Shown here in pieces: positions 1 to 8,740 of a DNA stretch of 64,000 bases. Source of the DNA: Natrinema sp. SYSU A 869. GTDB taxonomy: Archaea; Halobacteriota; Halobacteria; Halobacteriales; Natrialbaceae. The notes beneath the pieces were generated by a model. It was not told the DNA's origin, made no database searches, and saw nothing but the letters and a program-made list of their open reading frames with translations. Numbering within the stretch: position 1 is the stretch's first letter; each line of letters starts with the position of its first letter. The position numbers were made by a program, and so were the translations under genes. The stretch lies in contig NZ_CP082249.1 of the NCBI RefSeq assembly GCF_019879105.1, positions 2,108,001-2,172,000 on the forward strand. The letters run 5' to 3'.

Positions 1-1
1 C

Positions 2-328
2 GGCTCCGATTGTCCGTGTTACGTGCCCCGAGACGTGCCGTCATTCGAGACGGGACGAGCGGCACTGGCCGAATCGTGCCGGCTCGTTTCGCTCGCACAT
101 CCGCTTCGATACCGCGATCCGGAGCGCGCGCTCGCGCTGGCGGCCGACCTTGACGCCGTCGAACTCCAGTATCCTTACGGCCGCGACGTCGACCGCGAGC
201 CCGTCGAACGAGCGATCGAGCGCCACGACCTGCTCGTGACCGGCGGCAGCGACGCCCATGACGAACGCCTCGGCATCGACGGGCTCTCTCGGCGGGCCTA
301 CGAGCGACTCGAGCTGACAGGTAACTGA
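2..328 (+). CDS. PHP-domain metal-dependent hydrolase, C-terminal part (cut by window edge)
   Basis: This is the C-terminal part of a PHP (polymerase and histidinol phosphatase) family protein. The reading frame is open from base 2, and a later ATG at 23 is probably internal. Visible family motifs are SLAHPLRY (metal-binding His), VELQYPYGRD, and GGSDAHDERLG near the end, where the Asp-Ala-His triad supplies late metal ligands. PHP proteins hydrolyse phosphoester bonds with a trinuclear metal centre, but the substrate cannot be told from this fragment. A second PHP protein lies at 19245-20009. The family call is good; the function is open. Confidence 0.75.
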   Translation, partial: GSDCPCYVPRDVPSFETGRAALAESCRLVSLAHPLRYRDPERALALAADLDAVELQYPYGRDVDREPVERAIERHDLLVTGGSDAHDERLGIDGLSRRAYERLELTGN

Positions 329-384
329 TCCAAATGCTGGCCGCTAGCGGAGGGTTCAATGCATCGTGGTGCTAACGGGCGGAT

Positions 385-549
385 ATGAACTGCCACTATT
401 GTGACCACGAGGCCGCCTTCGCAGCTGAGTCCGATGGACTCAAAGTGGGCCTCTGCGAGGAACACTTCCGCGAGCGATTACAGGAGCTCGCCGAAGCTGA
501 CGGGCTCGAGAGCCTGAAGGAGAAAGTCGACGTCGATCGCGCTGAATAA
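385..549 (+). CDS. 54-aa zinc-finger-like microprotein (DUF6757-type)
   Basis: This is a 54-residue protein that starts MNCHYCDHEAAF. It has a CxxC pair at residues 3 and 6 and a later Cys/His pair (LCEEHF) that could complete a zinc site. The second half is a charged helix (RERLQELAEADGLESLKEK). I associate this sequence with the conserved haloarchaeal DUF6757 family, from memory. The gene lies 56 bp after the PHP gene on the same strand and converges with the ferredoxin gene. No function is known to me. Small zinc-binding proteins of this size are common in haloarchaea and often regulatory, but that is inference. Confidence 0.8.
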   Translation: MNCHYCDHEAAFAAESDGLKVGLCEEHFRERLQELAEADGLESLKEKVDVDRAE

Positions 550-565
550 GGCTAGCCGCGTCTTT

Positions 566-1015
<450 letters not shown>

Positions 1016-1162
1016 CTACCGAGGGACGAGCGTCGTGACCGTCGCCGAGCGACCCGAGGCGTCGGGATCGGCTGTGATCTCATCGGCCTGTTTCTCTCGA
1101 TTCGGGGTCTGCTGCCCTGAACGATGTCGAATCCAGTCAGCCGCATGTCCTGTGCGGTCGTT

Positions 1163-1966
1163 TCACTCGTCCATCGAGTCGGGCACCTCATCACGGTCCT
1201 CGAGGCGGTCGTCAAGCAGTTCGCGGGTCCAGACGGCGAAGCCGTGGTCGCGGCCATAGGTCCAGACCGCCATCTCGTTAACCACGTTGGGGAGATCGCT
1301 CTCCTTGATCCCGGCCGCGACGATCGCTTCCTGGTCGGCCATGAGCAACTGCGCTGGCCACTCTTGCTGGACGTTGTTGGTCGTCTCAAGGTCGGGCGCG
1401 ACGACGATATCCGCGTCCGGAGCCGCCTCCGTGAACATCTCGTGGGCGTCCTCGGTGGGGACTTCGACGTACACCCTGACGCCGCGGTCGGCGGCTGACT
1501 GGAGGCCGTCAAGAATCCGCTGCTCGGCGACCTCGATCGCCGGGACGAGGTAATGGACGGTATCCTCGGCTTCCTCGAGGAAGAGGGCGACGCGTTCGGT
1601 GACGTGTTCCTTCTGCGTGATCGCCCACATTCCCTCGTCGTCCATCGATTCGGGCTCCTCGAGCTGGCCGAGGGCGTTCTCGGCGGCGTTGATCCGCGAG
1701 TCGTAGTCTTCGCGGATTCGCCGACACGCCGTGTCGACCGGGACGGCCTTGTACTGGCGAGGTTCGGTCTGCTGGACGCTGACGAGTCCCTTTCGGTCGA
1801 GTCGCTCGATCGTGTCGTACACCCGTGATCGGGGGATATCCGCGACCTGACTGATCTCCTTGGCGGTCCCCTTCGAGATGCGGACGAGCGCCACGAAACA
1901 CCGAGCCTCGTACTCGGTTAGGCCCAGTTCTTCGAGGGTTTTGACTGCTTCCTCAGCGTCTGACAC
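1163..1966 (-). CDS. TrmB family transcriptional regulator
   Basis: A 267-aa regulator. The first ~80 residues form the TrmB winged helix (LTEYEARCFVALVRISKGTAKEI..., then IPRSRVYDTIERL as the recognition helix). The rest resembles the TrmB C-terminal ligand-sensing region. In Halobacterium, TrmB controls sugar and gluconeogenic metabolism; other haloarchaeal paralogs sense unknown ligands. Here no sugar gene is adjacent. A TATA-like element on the minus strand at 2020-2027 lies about 55 nt before the ATG, which allows a short 5' leader. The family call is secure; the target genes are unknown. Confidence 0.85.
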   Translation of the reverse strand: MSDAEEAVKTLEELGLTEYEARCFVALVRISKGTAKEISQVADIPRSRVYDTIERLDRKGLVSVQQTEPRQYKAVPVDTACRRIREDYDSRINAAENALGQLEEPESMDDEGMWAITQKEHVTERVALFLEEAEDTVHYLVPAIEVAEQRILDGLQSAADRGVRVYVEVPTEDAHEMFTEAAPDADIVVAPDLETTNNVQQEWPAQLLMADQEAIVAAGIKESDLPNVVNEMAVWTYGRDHGFAVWTRELLDDRLEDRDEVPDSMDE

Positions 1967-2031
1967 GGTTGATCCACACGCCGAAATTGGGAAAGAACGC
2001 GGCTTTCTCGCGCCACGCCGTTATATGCTGA

Positions 2032-2181
2032 CTAGGAGAAGACCCGAAAGGAGGTCCCGCCACAGGGACAGCCGTCGGTGCTTCCGATCGGACGAACCTC
2101 GTTCCCCATGACCCAGACTGCCAGCGCTCTGCCACAGTCCGTACACCGTGCCGCACCCTTCTGTCGTGATTGCGCTTCCAT
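2032..2181 (-). CDS. 49-aa CPxCG-like zinc-finger microprotein
   Basis: A small protein with two Cys pairs: CTDC near the start and CPCG near the end. It belongs to the haloarchaeal class of zinc-finger microproteins. An upstream in-frame ATG at 2277 would give 81 aa. I chose 2181 because a clear TATA box (2201-2210, minus strand) is centred about 25 nt upstream, which predicts a leaderless transcript beginning exactly at this ATG. An ATG at 2187 is the alternative. It lies between the TrmB gene and an MFS gene, all on the minus strand but with separate promoters. Function unknown; a regulatory or RNA-binding role is only a family-level guess. Confidence 0.7.
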   Translation of the reverse strand: MEAQSRQKGAARCTDCGRALAVWVMGNEVRPIGSTDGCPCGGTSFRVFS

Positions 2182-2200
2182 GGACATTTTTCTCTCGTTC

Positions 2201-2210
2201 GATATATAAG
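2201..2210 (-). promoter_or_regulatory. TATA box of the 49-aa zinc-finger gene
   Basis: On the minus strand this reads CTTATATATC, a near-consensus archaeal TATA box. Its centre is about 25 nt ahead of the ATG at 2181, so the transcript is predicted to be leaderless. Confidence 0.65.
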
Positions 2211-2316
2211 CAGACCGTGAGTTTCCGAGGAGTCCACGGCCGTGTACTCCGGTTGTGACAACGGCCGGATCGGCCATCGGGTATCGCCTCGCGAGAAGAG
2301 AGAGCGGGGGTTCGAG

Positions 2317-3489
2317 TCAGTAGCCGAGCGAGAACGCCCGGTTGACAACCAGTGCAACGAAGACGATGACGAGCAATGCGGCGAGGAAGCCAAAGGAGAC
2401 GCCCCAGCCGAAGTGATCCGCTAAGAGCCCGGTGACGACCGAACCCAGCGCACCGACGAAGCCATAGACGGTGCGAACGAGCCCGAATCCGGCGCTGCGT
2501 TCAGCGGCGGAAAGTTCGTCCATGAACCGCGGCAGGAGCGCCGCACCCCAGCCGAGACCGATCCCGAGGAGCACGACGCCGGCCACGACGGCGGCGATTC
2601 CTGGAACGGCAATGAACAGTACGAAGCCGGCGACGGAAAATGCCATACAGGCCGCAGTCGTGACCTCGCGACCGTAGCGATCGGAGGCCGCGCCGACGCC
2701 GACCTGCGTGATCCCCTGGACGACGAAGTAGCCCCCGAAGACGAGACTCGCCGTCGTCTCGGGCTGGCCGCGGTAGGCGACGAGGAAGGCCGGCAGGAAC
2801 GAGGACGTCGCCTGCCAGACGAAGTCTCCCAGAACCGCAATAGCGGACGTGAAGGCGATTTTCGGCCGCGAGAGTAGTTCAACCAGCGGCTCGAGTTCGA
2901 AGCGCTCGGCCATCGGCTGATTGGGCCGCTGGGGTTCGGTCGGCCGAACCGACCAGGCGAACAGCACGAATAGTGGGACGGCGACGACGGTCCCGACGGC
3001 GATGGCGGCCCGCCAGCCGTACCGGACGGCGACCAAGGCGGCGACGGGCGGCGCGACGAGCCCCGCGATCGGACCGCCGCTGTTGTGGACACCGATCGCG
3101 ACCCCGATCTCGTCATACGTTCGGGTCAGCAGCGACGTCGCGACGCTGTAGTGGAGGCCCGCGACGGCCCCGAGCGCGATGGTCCCAACCACGAAGACGG
3201 GGAATAGCGGCGCGATCGCGAGGAAGGCACTCGCGACGGCTGTCCCGCCCACGGCGACCAGAATCACGCGGCGCTCGCCGTACCTGTCGGCGAAGACGCC
3301 GCTGGGGAACTGCGAAAGGAAATATGCCATCCACATCCCCGTCAGCGCGAGCCCGATCACCGAGTTCGAGACGCCGAACTCGGCTGTAATTCGCGGCACG
3401 ACCGGGCTGATCACCAGCCTGCCGGCCATCGTCGCCAGAAAGGCGAGCGTACACATCGTCAGCACCGTCTCCTCGTATCGCCAGCGCAT
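2317..3489 (-). CDS. MFS transporter
   Basis: A 390-aa major facilitator superfamily permease with about 12 predicted membrane helices. The loop between helices 2 and 3 has the MFS signature (FPSGVFADRYGERR), repeated in degenerate form in the second half (VGAASDRYGREV). It begins directly with membrane helices (TMCTLAFLATMAGRL) and has no extra domains. The substrate cannot be read from the sequence. No partner gene is co-oriented upstream within 250 bp. A second, only distantly similar MFS gene lies at 47248. Confidence 0.85.
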   Translation of the reverse strand: MRWRYEETVLTMCTLAFLATMAGRLVISPVVPRITAEFGVSNSVIGLALTGMWMAYFLSQFPSGVFADRYGERRVILVAVGGTAVASAFLAIAPLFPVFVVGTIALGAVAGLHYSVATSLLTRTYDEIGVAIGVHNSGGPIAGLVAPPVAALVAVRYGWRAAIAVGTVVAVPLFVLFAWSVRPTEPQRPNQPMAERFELEPLVELLSRPKIAFTSAIAVLGDFVWQATSSFLPAFLVAYRGQPETTASLVFGGYFVVQGITQVGVGAASDRYGREVTTAACMAFSVAGFVLFIAVPGIAAVVAGVVLLGIGLGWGAALLPRFMDELSAAERSAGFGLVRTVYGFVGALGSVVTGLLADHFGWGVSFGFLAALLVIVFVALVVNRAFSLGY

Positions 3490-3720
3490 TAGTCGAGTTC
3501 CATTGTCAGCATCGTTGCTCGGTGATCGGGACGAAAGTCCACTCGACAGTCATCGACTCCAACAGATGAGGACACTGCTACCGGCAGCCGCCGCTCCGAT
3601 CGAAAGCGAAGGTGTGACGAGGTAACAGCCGGGAACCGGGCGCGGCTCGAGCACTGAAGAGCCGAAGTGACAGGCTCGAACAGCCGGATCAACGGCTCGA
3701 TACTGCGATCCGCGAGCGAG

Positions 3721-3728
3721 GCGCTTTT
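3721..3728 (+). promoter_or_regulatory. GCGCTTTT box ahead of hemB
   Basis: GCGCTTTT ends 24 nt before the hemB ATG, where a TATA element would sit. The identical octamer lies 26 nt ahead of hemC (10514-10521). It may be a shared, weak TATA variant for tetrapyrrole genes; no experimental support is available here. Confidence 0.35.
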
Positions 3729-3752
3729 GCGACTCCCGGCGAATACACGGGT

Positions 3753-4766
3753 ATGGATCTCACCCATCGCCCCCGGCGGCTCCGACAGGACCGCGTTCGC
3801 GGCCTCGTCAGCGAGACGAGCCTCGAGTCAGCGGACCTCATCGCGCCGGTGTTCGTCGACGCAACGACCGACGAACGAATTCCGATCGAGTCGATGCCCG
3901 GCCACGACCGAGTGCCAATCGACGGAATCGTTGCCCGTGTCGAGGAAGTCCTCGAGACGGGCGTCGAGGCGATCATGCTCTTTGGCATTCCGGAGTCGAA
4001 GGATCCCGAGGGACGCCGAGCCTGGGCCGAAGACGGCGTCATTCAGGAGGCGCTCCGCCGGATCACGAGCGAGACGGACGCCTACGTCATCACCGACGTC
4101 TGTCTCTGCGAGTACACCGATCACGGCCACTGCGGGCCGCTTGAGGAGGAACTCCGGAGCGAGGACGTCGTCGAGGCGGACGGCCCCGCCTGCGAGCCGA
4201 CGATGACCGTCGACAACGACGCCACGCTCGCAGCCCTCGAGCGGATTGTCACCTCACACGCCCGTGCGGGAGCGGACATGGTCGCGCCAAGCGGGATGAT
4301 GGACGGCATGGTCGAGGTCATCCGCGAGGCGCTCGATCAAGAGGGGTTCGAACACGTCCCGATCATGAGCTACGCAGCGAAGTACGAAAGCGCGTTCTAC
4401 GGCCCCTTCCGGGACGCCGCTGACGGCGCGCCATCGTTCGGCAACCGGCGTCATTACCAGATGGATCCCGCAAATTCGCGCGAAGCCATGCGGGAGGTTC
4501 GCCTCGACGCCGAGCAGGGCGCGGACGTGATGATGATCAAACCCGCGCTCCCGTATCTCGACATCATCGCCAACGTCCGCCGCGAGTTCGACCATCCCGT
4601 CGCTGCCTACAACGTCTCCGGCGAGTACGCCATGCTCCACGCCGCCGCCGAGAAGGGATGGCTTGATCTCGAGGCGGTCGCCACGGAATCGCTGCTGTCG
4701 ATCAAACGTGCGGGCGCGGACCTAATTCTAACCTACTTCGCCGAAGACGTCGCGGAGCAACTGTAG
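3753..4766 (+). CDS. hemB: delta-aminolevulinic acid dehydratase (porphobilinogen synthase)
   Basis: A 337-aa cytoplasmic enzyme that condenses two 5-aminolevulinate molecules to porphobilinogen, the second committed step of heme and cobalamin synthesis. The two Schiff-base lysines are K210 ([14 protein letters not shown]) and K263 ([11 protein letters not shown]). The cysteine-rich zinc site is C117-x-C119-x7-C127 ([13 protein letters not shown]), so it is the zinc-dependent type. Length is normal for the family. The ATG is placed 24 nt after a GCGCTTTT box, consistent with a leaderless transcript. hemL, hemC, cobA and hemD follow within 10 kb on the same strand, but each has its own intergenic region except the last pair. 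Confidence 0.97.
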   Translation: MDLTHRPRRLRQDRVRGLVSETSLESADLIAPVFVDATTDERIPIESMPGHDRVPIDGIVARVEEVLETGVEAIMLFGIPESKDPEGRRAWAEDGVIQEALRRITSETDAYVITDVCLCEYTDHGHCGPLEEELRSEDVVEADGPACEPTMTVDNDATLAALERIVTSHARAGADMVAPSGMMDGMVEVIREALDQEGFEHVPIMSYAAKYESAFYGPFRDAADGAPSFGNRRHYQMDPANSREAMREVRLDAEQGADVMMIKPALPYLDIIANVRREFDHPVAAYNVSGEYAMLHAAAEKGWLDLEAVATESLLSIKRAGADLILTYFAEDVAEQL

Positions 4767-5131
4767 AATCGACGGCGTTCGAGATCGTTTCGTCAGGCAA
4801 TCGACTCGGTCCAAATCGACCACTTTCTCTCGCTTTGGACAGGCGATTAGACGAATGTCAATATCAGTTCGCCCCCGAGTGGCAGGCCGGCAATATCTGC
4901 CGCGCGCGAGCAAAGATGGGCCGATAGGCCCCGTACAGGGGCCACTATCGCGGTAACTATCTCGATTCCGAACGGGTCCGTCGTTCAGTAGGGGTTGACA
5001 AACGCGTAGAATATAACCGTTGCTCGAAAAAGACGTGATTTCTGATACCCTTATACACATTATATCTGATTTAGCTTTGAACGGATGGCCCTATTATGCC
5101 CGCAATTTTGTGTGTTTGTAAAGGCTAACCC

Positions 5132-5139
5132 TTAAATAA
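5132..5139 (+). promoter_or_regulatory. TATA box of the leader peptide-amt transcript
   Basis: TTAAATAA sits 41-48 nt before the leader ATG at 5180, predicting a start of transcription near 5160 and an about 20-nt 5' leader that contains the AGGAGG ribosome binding site. Confidence 0.6.
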
Positions 5140-5167
5140 TACAAGTACAACGGACTCGAACGTGATT

Positions 5168-5173
5168 AGGAGG
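5168..5173 (+). promoter_or_regulatory. strong Shine-Dalgarno AGGAGG before leader ORF
   Basis: A perfect AGGAGG lies 6 nt before the ATG at 5180. Most genes around it look leaderless, so such a strong ribosome binding site in front of a 26-codon ORF is unusual and supports that the small ORF is translated. Confidence 0.6.
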
Positions 5174-5179
5174 ACGAAC

Positions 5180-5260
5180 ATGAACGAGAGTGCACTAGAA
5201 GAAGACGATTGTACGGACGATGGGAGCAACGGTGGATGGGAACTCGAGGTGGGTGGCTGA
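5180..5260 (+). CDS. 26-aa upstream leader peptide, translationally coupled to amt
   Basis: The ORF starts [15 protein letters not shown] and is acidic. It has a perfect Shine-Dalgarno, and its stop codon overlaps the amt start by one base (TGATG: TGA 5258-5260, ATG 5260-5262). That arrangement lets a terminating ribosome restart on amt. The amt start also has its own GAGGTG motif 8 nt upstream, inside the leader ORF. I do not recognise the peptide. It could be a regulatory uORF or only a coupling device. The alternative is that amt translation begins at an internal ATG at 5209 and the small ORF is accidental. Confidence 0.5.
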   Translation: MNESALEEDDCTDDGSNGGWELEVGG

Positions 5261-6951
5261 TGGAGCCGACGCTCCTACAGGCCGACACCGAGATGCTGAT
5301 CGAGTCGATCAACTATACGTGGATCCTGATCGCCACGTTCCTGATCTTCTTTATGCACGCCGGCTTCGCCATGCTCGAGGCGGGGCAGGTCCGCTCAAAG
5401 AACGTCGCGAACCAGCTGACGAAGAACTTGCTGACCTGGTCGGTCGGTGTGACGGTATTCTTCCTCATCGGGGCTGGCGTTGAAAGCGTCGTCGCCGGCA
5501 ACGGCTTCGCGCCCGGCTTCCAAGGTGACGCGACAGGCTGGATGGACTGGCTCTACGGTGCGGTCTTCGCCATGACTGCGGCGACCATCGTTTCCGGAGC
5601 CGTCGCCGGTCGGGCGAAGCTCCGTGCGTACGTCACCTACACGTTCCTGCTGGCCGCGGTCATCTACCCGGTCGTCACCGGGCTGACGTGGGCCGGCGAA
5701 CATATCGCATACAGTGACGTCCTGTTCCAGGACTTCGCGGGCGGGATGATCGTCCACGGAATGGGCGGCATCGCCGGCCTCACAGCAGCGTGGGTCCTCG
5801 GTCCGCGCATGGACCGGTACAACAGCGACGGGACCGCGAACGTTATCCCCGGTCACTCGCTGACCTTTGCCGTGCTCGGAACGCTGATCCTCGCCTTCGG
5901 CTGGTACGGCTTCAACGTCGGTACCTCGGCGATCATCGGCGAGGGCGCGTTCCTCGGCGACCAGCTCGGTCGCGTCGCCATGACCACGACGGTCTCGATG
6001 GCCTGCGGTGCGATGGGGGCCGGACTCATCGCGTGGCTCAAGACCGGCAAGGTTGACACGCTATACGTCGCGAACGGCCTGCTGGCCGGCCTGGTTGGCA
6101 TCACCGCGATTCCCGAAACGACCGCGTGGTGGGGAGCGTTCGTCGTCGGCGGCCTCGCCGGCGCACAGCTGCCAATCGTCTTCGAGTTCGTCGAGCAGTA
6201 CCTGAAGATCGACGACGTGTGTGCGGTGTTCCCCGTCCACGGCTCGGCCGGGGTCCTCGGAACGCTGTTGTTCCCCTTCGTGGCCGCGCCCGGCGTCGTC
6301 GATAACATCGCGAACGCCTTCATCACCCAGCTCATCGGCGTCGCCGTTATCACCGTCTGGACGGTCGTCGCGACCGCCGTCATCTGGTACGCGTTCAAAG
6401 CCGCCGGACAGGCCCGCGTCTCGCCGGAACACGAGCGCGACGGACTCGACGTCTCCGAACACGGCGTCGACACCTACCCCGAGTTCGGCCAGCCCGATGT
6501 CGCCACCGACGGGGGCGACGAGGTCATCCGCGCCGACGGCGGTGAGCGATTCGATGAATCGCGATCCTCGTCGGAACTCCGTTCCGACGGCGGCGAGCCG
6601 AACGACGGCCAGATCAAGATGGTCATGGCGATTGTCCGCCCCGACCGTCTCGGCGCGATCAAGCAGTCGCTCGCCGAAGCCGGCGCGCCATCGCTGACCG
6701 TCACCAACGTCTCCGGCCGCGGCTCCCAGCCCGCGAAGAAGGGGCAGTGGCGCGGCGAGGAGTACACGGTCGATCTCCACCAGAAGGTGAAGATCGAATG
6801 TGTCGTCGCGGACATCCCGGCCCAGGAGGTCGTCGATGCCATCCGCGAGGGCGCCGAAACCGGCGAGCCCGGCGACGGCAAGATCTTCGTCATGCCCGTC
6901 GAGGGCGCGACACAGATCCGGACCGGCAAGACCGGCCCTGACGCCGTCTAA
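5260..6951 (+). CDS. amt-glnK: ammonium transporter Amt fused to PII protein GlnK
   Basis: A 563-aa natural fusion. Residues 1 to about 395 form an Amt/Rh ammonium channel with about 11 membrane helices (for example [19 protein letters not shown] and [17 protein letters not shown]). Residues about 451-563 are a complete PII signalling domain ([13 protein letters not shown]-loop [15 protein letters not shown], Tyr in GEEYTVD, and the C-terminal [20 protein letters not shown]). PII normally binds Amt as a separate protein and plugs the channel according to 2-oxoglutarate and ATP/ADP. Here it is tethered by a ~55-residue acidic linker containing two DNA hairpins (6546-6562, 6570-6588). The start at 5260 was chosen for its coupling to the leader ORF; 5209 would add 17 residues. 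Confidence 0.93.
   Translation: MEPTLLQADTEMLIESINYTWILIATFLIFFMHAGFAMLEAGQVRSKNVANQLTKNLLTWSVGVTVFFLIGAGVESVVAGNGFAPGFQGDATGWMDWLYGAVFAMTAATIVSGAVAGRAKLRAYVTYTFLLAAVIYPVVTGLTWAGEHIAYSDVLFQDFAGGMIVHGMGGIAGLTAAWVLGPRMDRYNSDGTANVIPGHSLTFAVLGTLILAFGWYGFNVGTSAIIGEGAFLGDQLGRVAMTTTVSMACGAMGAGLIAWLKTGKVDTLYVANGLLAGLVGITAIPETTAWWGAFVVGGLAGAQLPIVFEFVEQYLKIDDVCAVFPVHGSAGVLGTLLFPFVAAPGVVDNIANAFITQLIGVAVITVWTVVATAVIWYAFKAAGQARVSPEHERDGLDVSEHGVDTYPEFGQPDVATDGGDEVIRADGGERFDESRSSSELRSDGGEPNDGQIKMVMAIVRPDRLGAIKQSLAEAGAPSLTVTNVSGRGSQPAKKGQWRGEEYTVDLHQKVKIECVVADIPAQEVVDAIREGAETGEPGDGKIFVMPVEGATQIRTGKTGPDAV
6546..6588 (+). repeat. two 3-nt-loop hairpins inside the Amt-GlnK linker
   Basis: Hairpin 1 is GCGATTC-GAT-GAATCGC (6546-6562). 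Hairpin 2 is GTCGGAAC-TCC-GTTCCGAC (6570-6588). Both stems are perfect, both loops are 3 nt, and the reading frame stays open, giving Ser/Glu/Arg-rich residues that end in LRSDGGEP. The RecJ-like gene has a matching PRSDGGEP after its own hairpin. Confidence 0.75.
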
Positions 6952-7338
6952 GCTCGGGACACGCGGTCGACCGATCGCAGTCCGCCCGCCGACGGACCGC
7001 GACGTGAGGTGACTCACGCGACCCGCGTTCTCGAGGCCTCTGACAACCGCTCTTCGGCGACTCGACGCCTCCCCGAACGGGGCGTCACGTCGGCCGGGCC
7101 CGACCGGCCCGCGGCCGACACCCAGTGCAGTCCCCCGTGGTTTCGATGGTGTGACGCTGTACTGGATTTGATGCGATTTCGTCGCTTTTCTCGCGGTCCG
7201 TCACGGCTCCTCGAGCGACAGGACTCCGGTGGGTGACCGGCGGAACTCGAGCCCGACGCGTACACGTTCGGCCGTTCGGTCGGCGGTTCGGAGCCGAACC
7301 TCGGTACTACTTTGCCGTCCGGATGCAAAGGGCCGGGC
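6952..7338. other. amt-hemL intergenic region (387 bp)
   Basis: No gene seen. A GC-rich nested inverted repeat at 7089-7119 has 7-bp outer arms GTCGGCC/GGCCGAC and inner arms GGCC/GGCC; it may be a terminator or structured 3' end. The stretch before hemL contains a weak TATA-like CTACTTTG about 35 nt ahead of the ATG. Confidence 0.5.
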
Positions 7339-8685
7339 ATGAACGAAGACAACTCACGTGAGCTCTATGACCGGGCGCTGTCGGTGATGCCTGGCGGCGT
7401 CAACTCCGCGGTCCGGGCAGCGATCGAACCGTATCCGTTCTTCGTCCGGAAGGGCGAGGGAGGCCACGTCATCGACGCTGACGGCAACCGCTATATCGAC
7501 TGGGTCATGGGACTCGGCCCGCTGCTGTTGGGTCACGACCTGCCCGAACCGGTCCGGGCCGGCATCCAGCAGAAGGCCAGCGAGGGACCGATGTACGGGA
7601 CGCCCACGCCGGTCGAGGTCGACCTCGCGGAGTTCGTCGTCCGCCATGTCCCCAGTGTTGAGAAGATCCGCTTCGTCAACTCCGGGACCGAAGCCACCAC
7701 CTCCGCCGTGCGACTCGCGCGGGGGTACACTGGCCGAAACAAGATCGTCGTCATGCAGGGCGGCTACCACGGTGCCCAGGAGTCGACACTGGTCGAGGGC
7801 GACGCCGACGATCCGAGACCGTCCTCCGCGGGAATTCCGCAGTCGTTCTCCGAGCACACGCTCCCCGTCCCGTTCAACGACGAGGACGCCATACGAGAGG
7901 TCTTCGAGGAACACGGGGACGACATCGCGGCCGTCCTCACCGAACCCATTCTGGGAAACTACGGCATCGTCTACCCCGAAGAGGGCTACCACGAGTTCCT
8001 CCGGGAGATCACCGACGAGCACGGCTCGCTGCTGATTTTCGACGAAGTGATCACCGGCTTCCGCGTCGGCGGCCTCGGCTGCGCCCAGAGCGAGTTCGGC
8101 GTCACGCCGGACCTGACCACGTTCGGCAAGATCATCGGTGGCGGCTTCCCCGTCGGCGCAATCGGCGGTCGTGCCGAAATCATCGAGCACTTTGCGCCGA
8201 CCGGCGATGTCTTCCAGGCCGGCACCTTCTCCGGCCACCCCGTCACAATGGCCGCCGGCCTCGAGACCCTGAAATTCGCCGCGGAAAACGACGTCTATGA
8301 CCACGTCAACGGGCTGGGCGATCGGCTCCGAAGCGGGCTAACCGACATCGTCGCCGATCAGGCACCCAGCTACACCGTTACCGGCACCGACAGCATGTTC
8401 AAAGTGATCTTCACGCGGGAAGGGCCGGGCCCGAACTCGCTCGAGGAGCAGTGCAAAGCCGGCTGCCAACAGGACCCGACCTGTCCCCGCTATGACTACT
8501 CACCGAAGAACGCTGCCGACGTGAAGAATGCCGAGACCGAACGCTGGCGGCGCATCTTCTGGGGGAAGATGAAAGAGCAGAACGTCTTCCTCTCGCAGAA
8601 CCAGTTCGAGTGCCAGTTCGTCAGTTACGGCCATACCGAGGATGACGTCGAGGAGACGCTCGAGGCGTACAAGGAAGCGCTGTAG
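7339..8685 (+). CDS. hemL: glutamate-1-semialdehyde 2,1-aminomutase
   Basis: A 448-aa PLP enzyme that converts glutamate-1-semialdehyde to 5-aminolevulinate, the substrate of HemB. Family landmarks are [39 protein letters not shown], and the PLP lysine K264 in [15 protein letters not shown] Cys-containing segment ([16 protein letters not shown]) near residue 375 is an insertion relative to bacterial HemL. The ATG at 7339 starts the conserved N-terminus ([14 protein letters not shown]); an ATG at 7312 would only add a non-conserved nonapeptide. It forms a physiological pathway with hemB, hemC and hemD in this window. Confidence 0.97.
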   Translation: MNEDNSRELYDRALSVMPGGVNSAVRAAIEPYPFFVRKGEGGHVIDADGNRYIDWVMGLGPLLLGHDLPEPVRAGIQQKASEGPMYGTPTPVEVDLAEFVVRHVPSVEKIRFVNSGTEATTSAVRLARGYTGRNKIVVMQGGYHGAQESTLVEGDADDPRPSSAGIPQSFSEHTLPVPFNDEDAIREVFEEHGDDIAAVLTEPILGNYGIVYPEEGYHEFLREITDEHGSLLIFDEVITGFRVGGLGCAQSEFGVTPDLTTFGKIIGGGFPVGAIGGRAEIIEHFAPTGDVFQAGTFSGHPVTMAAGLETLKFAAENDVYDHVNGLGDRLRSGLTDIVADQAPSYTVTGTDSMFKVIFTREGPGPNSLEEQCKAGCQQDPTCPRYDYSPKNAADVKNAETERWRRIFWGKMKEQNVFLSQNQFECQFVSYGHTEDDVEETLEAYKEAL

Positions 8686-8740
8686 CCGATCGGACAGTGG
8701 ATGAGTTGGCTCGAACAGGGTGACGACGAGCAGGACCATC

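Larger units (their letters stand above)
4767..5179. other. hemB-amt intergenic region (413 bp)
   Basis: No convincing gene; a 110-codon reverse ORF here overlaps the end of hemB and has no family signal. The half nearest amt is AT-rich and holds several T/A tracts, ending in the TATA box at 5132-5139. A nitrogen-responsive operator would be expected here for an ammonium transporter, but I recognise no known motif. Confidence 0.6.

Noticed and set aside
3489-3767. A 92-aa minus-strand ORF upstream of hemB
   Set aside because: It overlaps the hemB start and its promoter box, has no family features, and shares its boundary with the MFS gene by chance.
4728-5060. A 110-aa minus-strand ORF between hemB and amt
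   Set aside because: It overlaps the end of hemB, has non-halophilic composition and no motif.
8691-8704. GACAGTGGATGAG after hemL as part of a third structured repeat
   Set aside because: It matches one 13-bp block of the repeat, but no hairpin and no other block is present around it, so it is probably coincidence.
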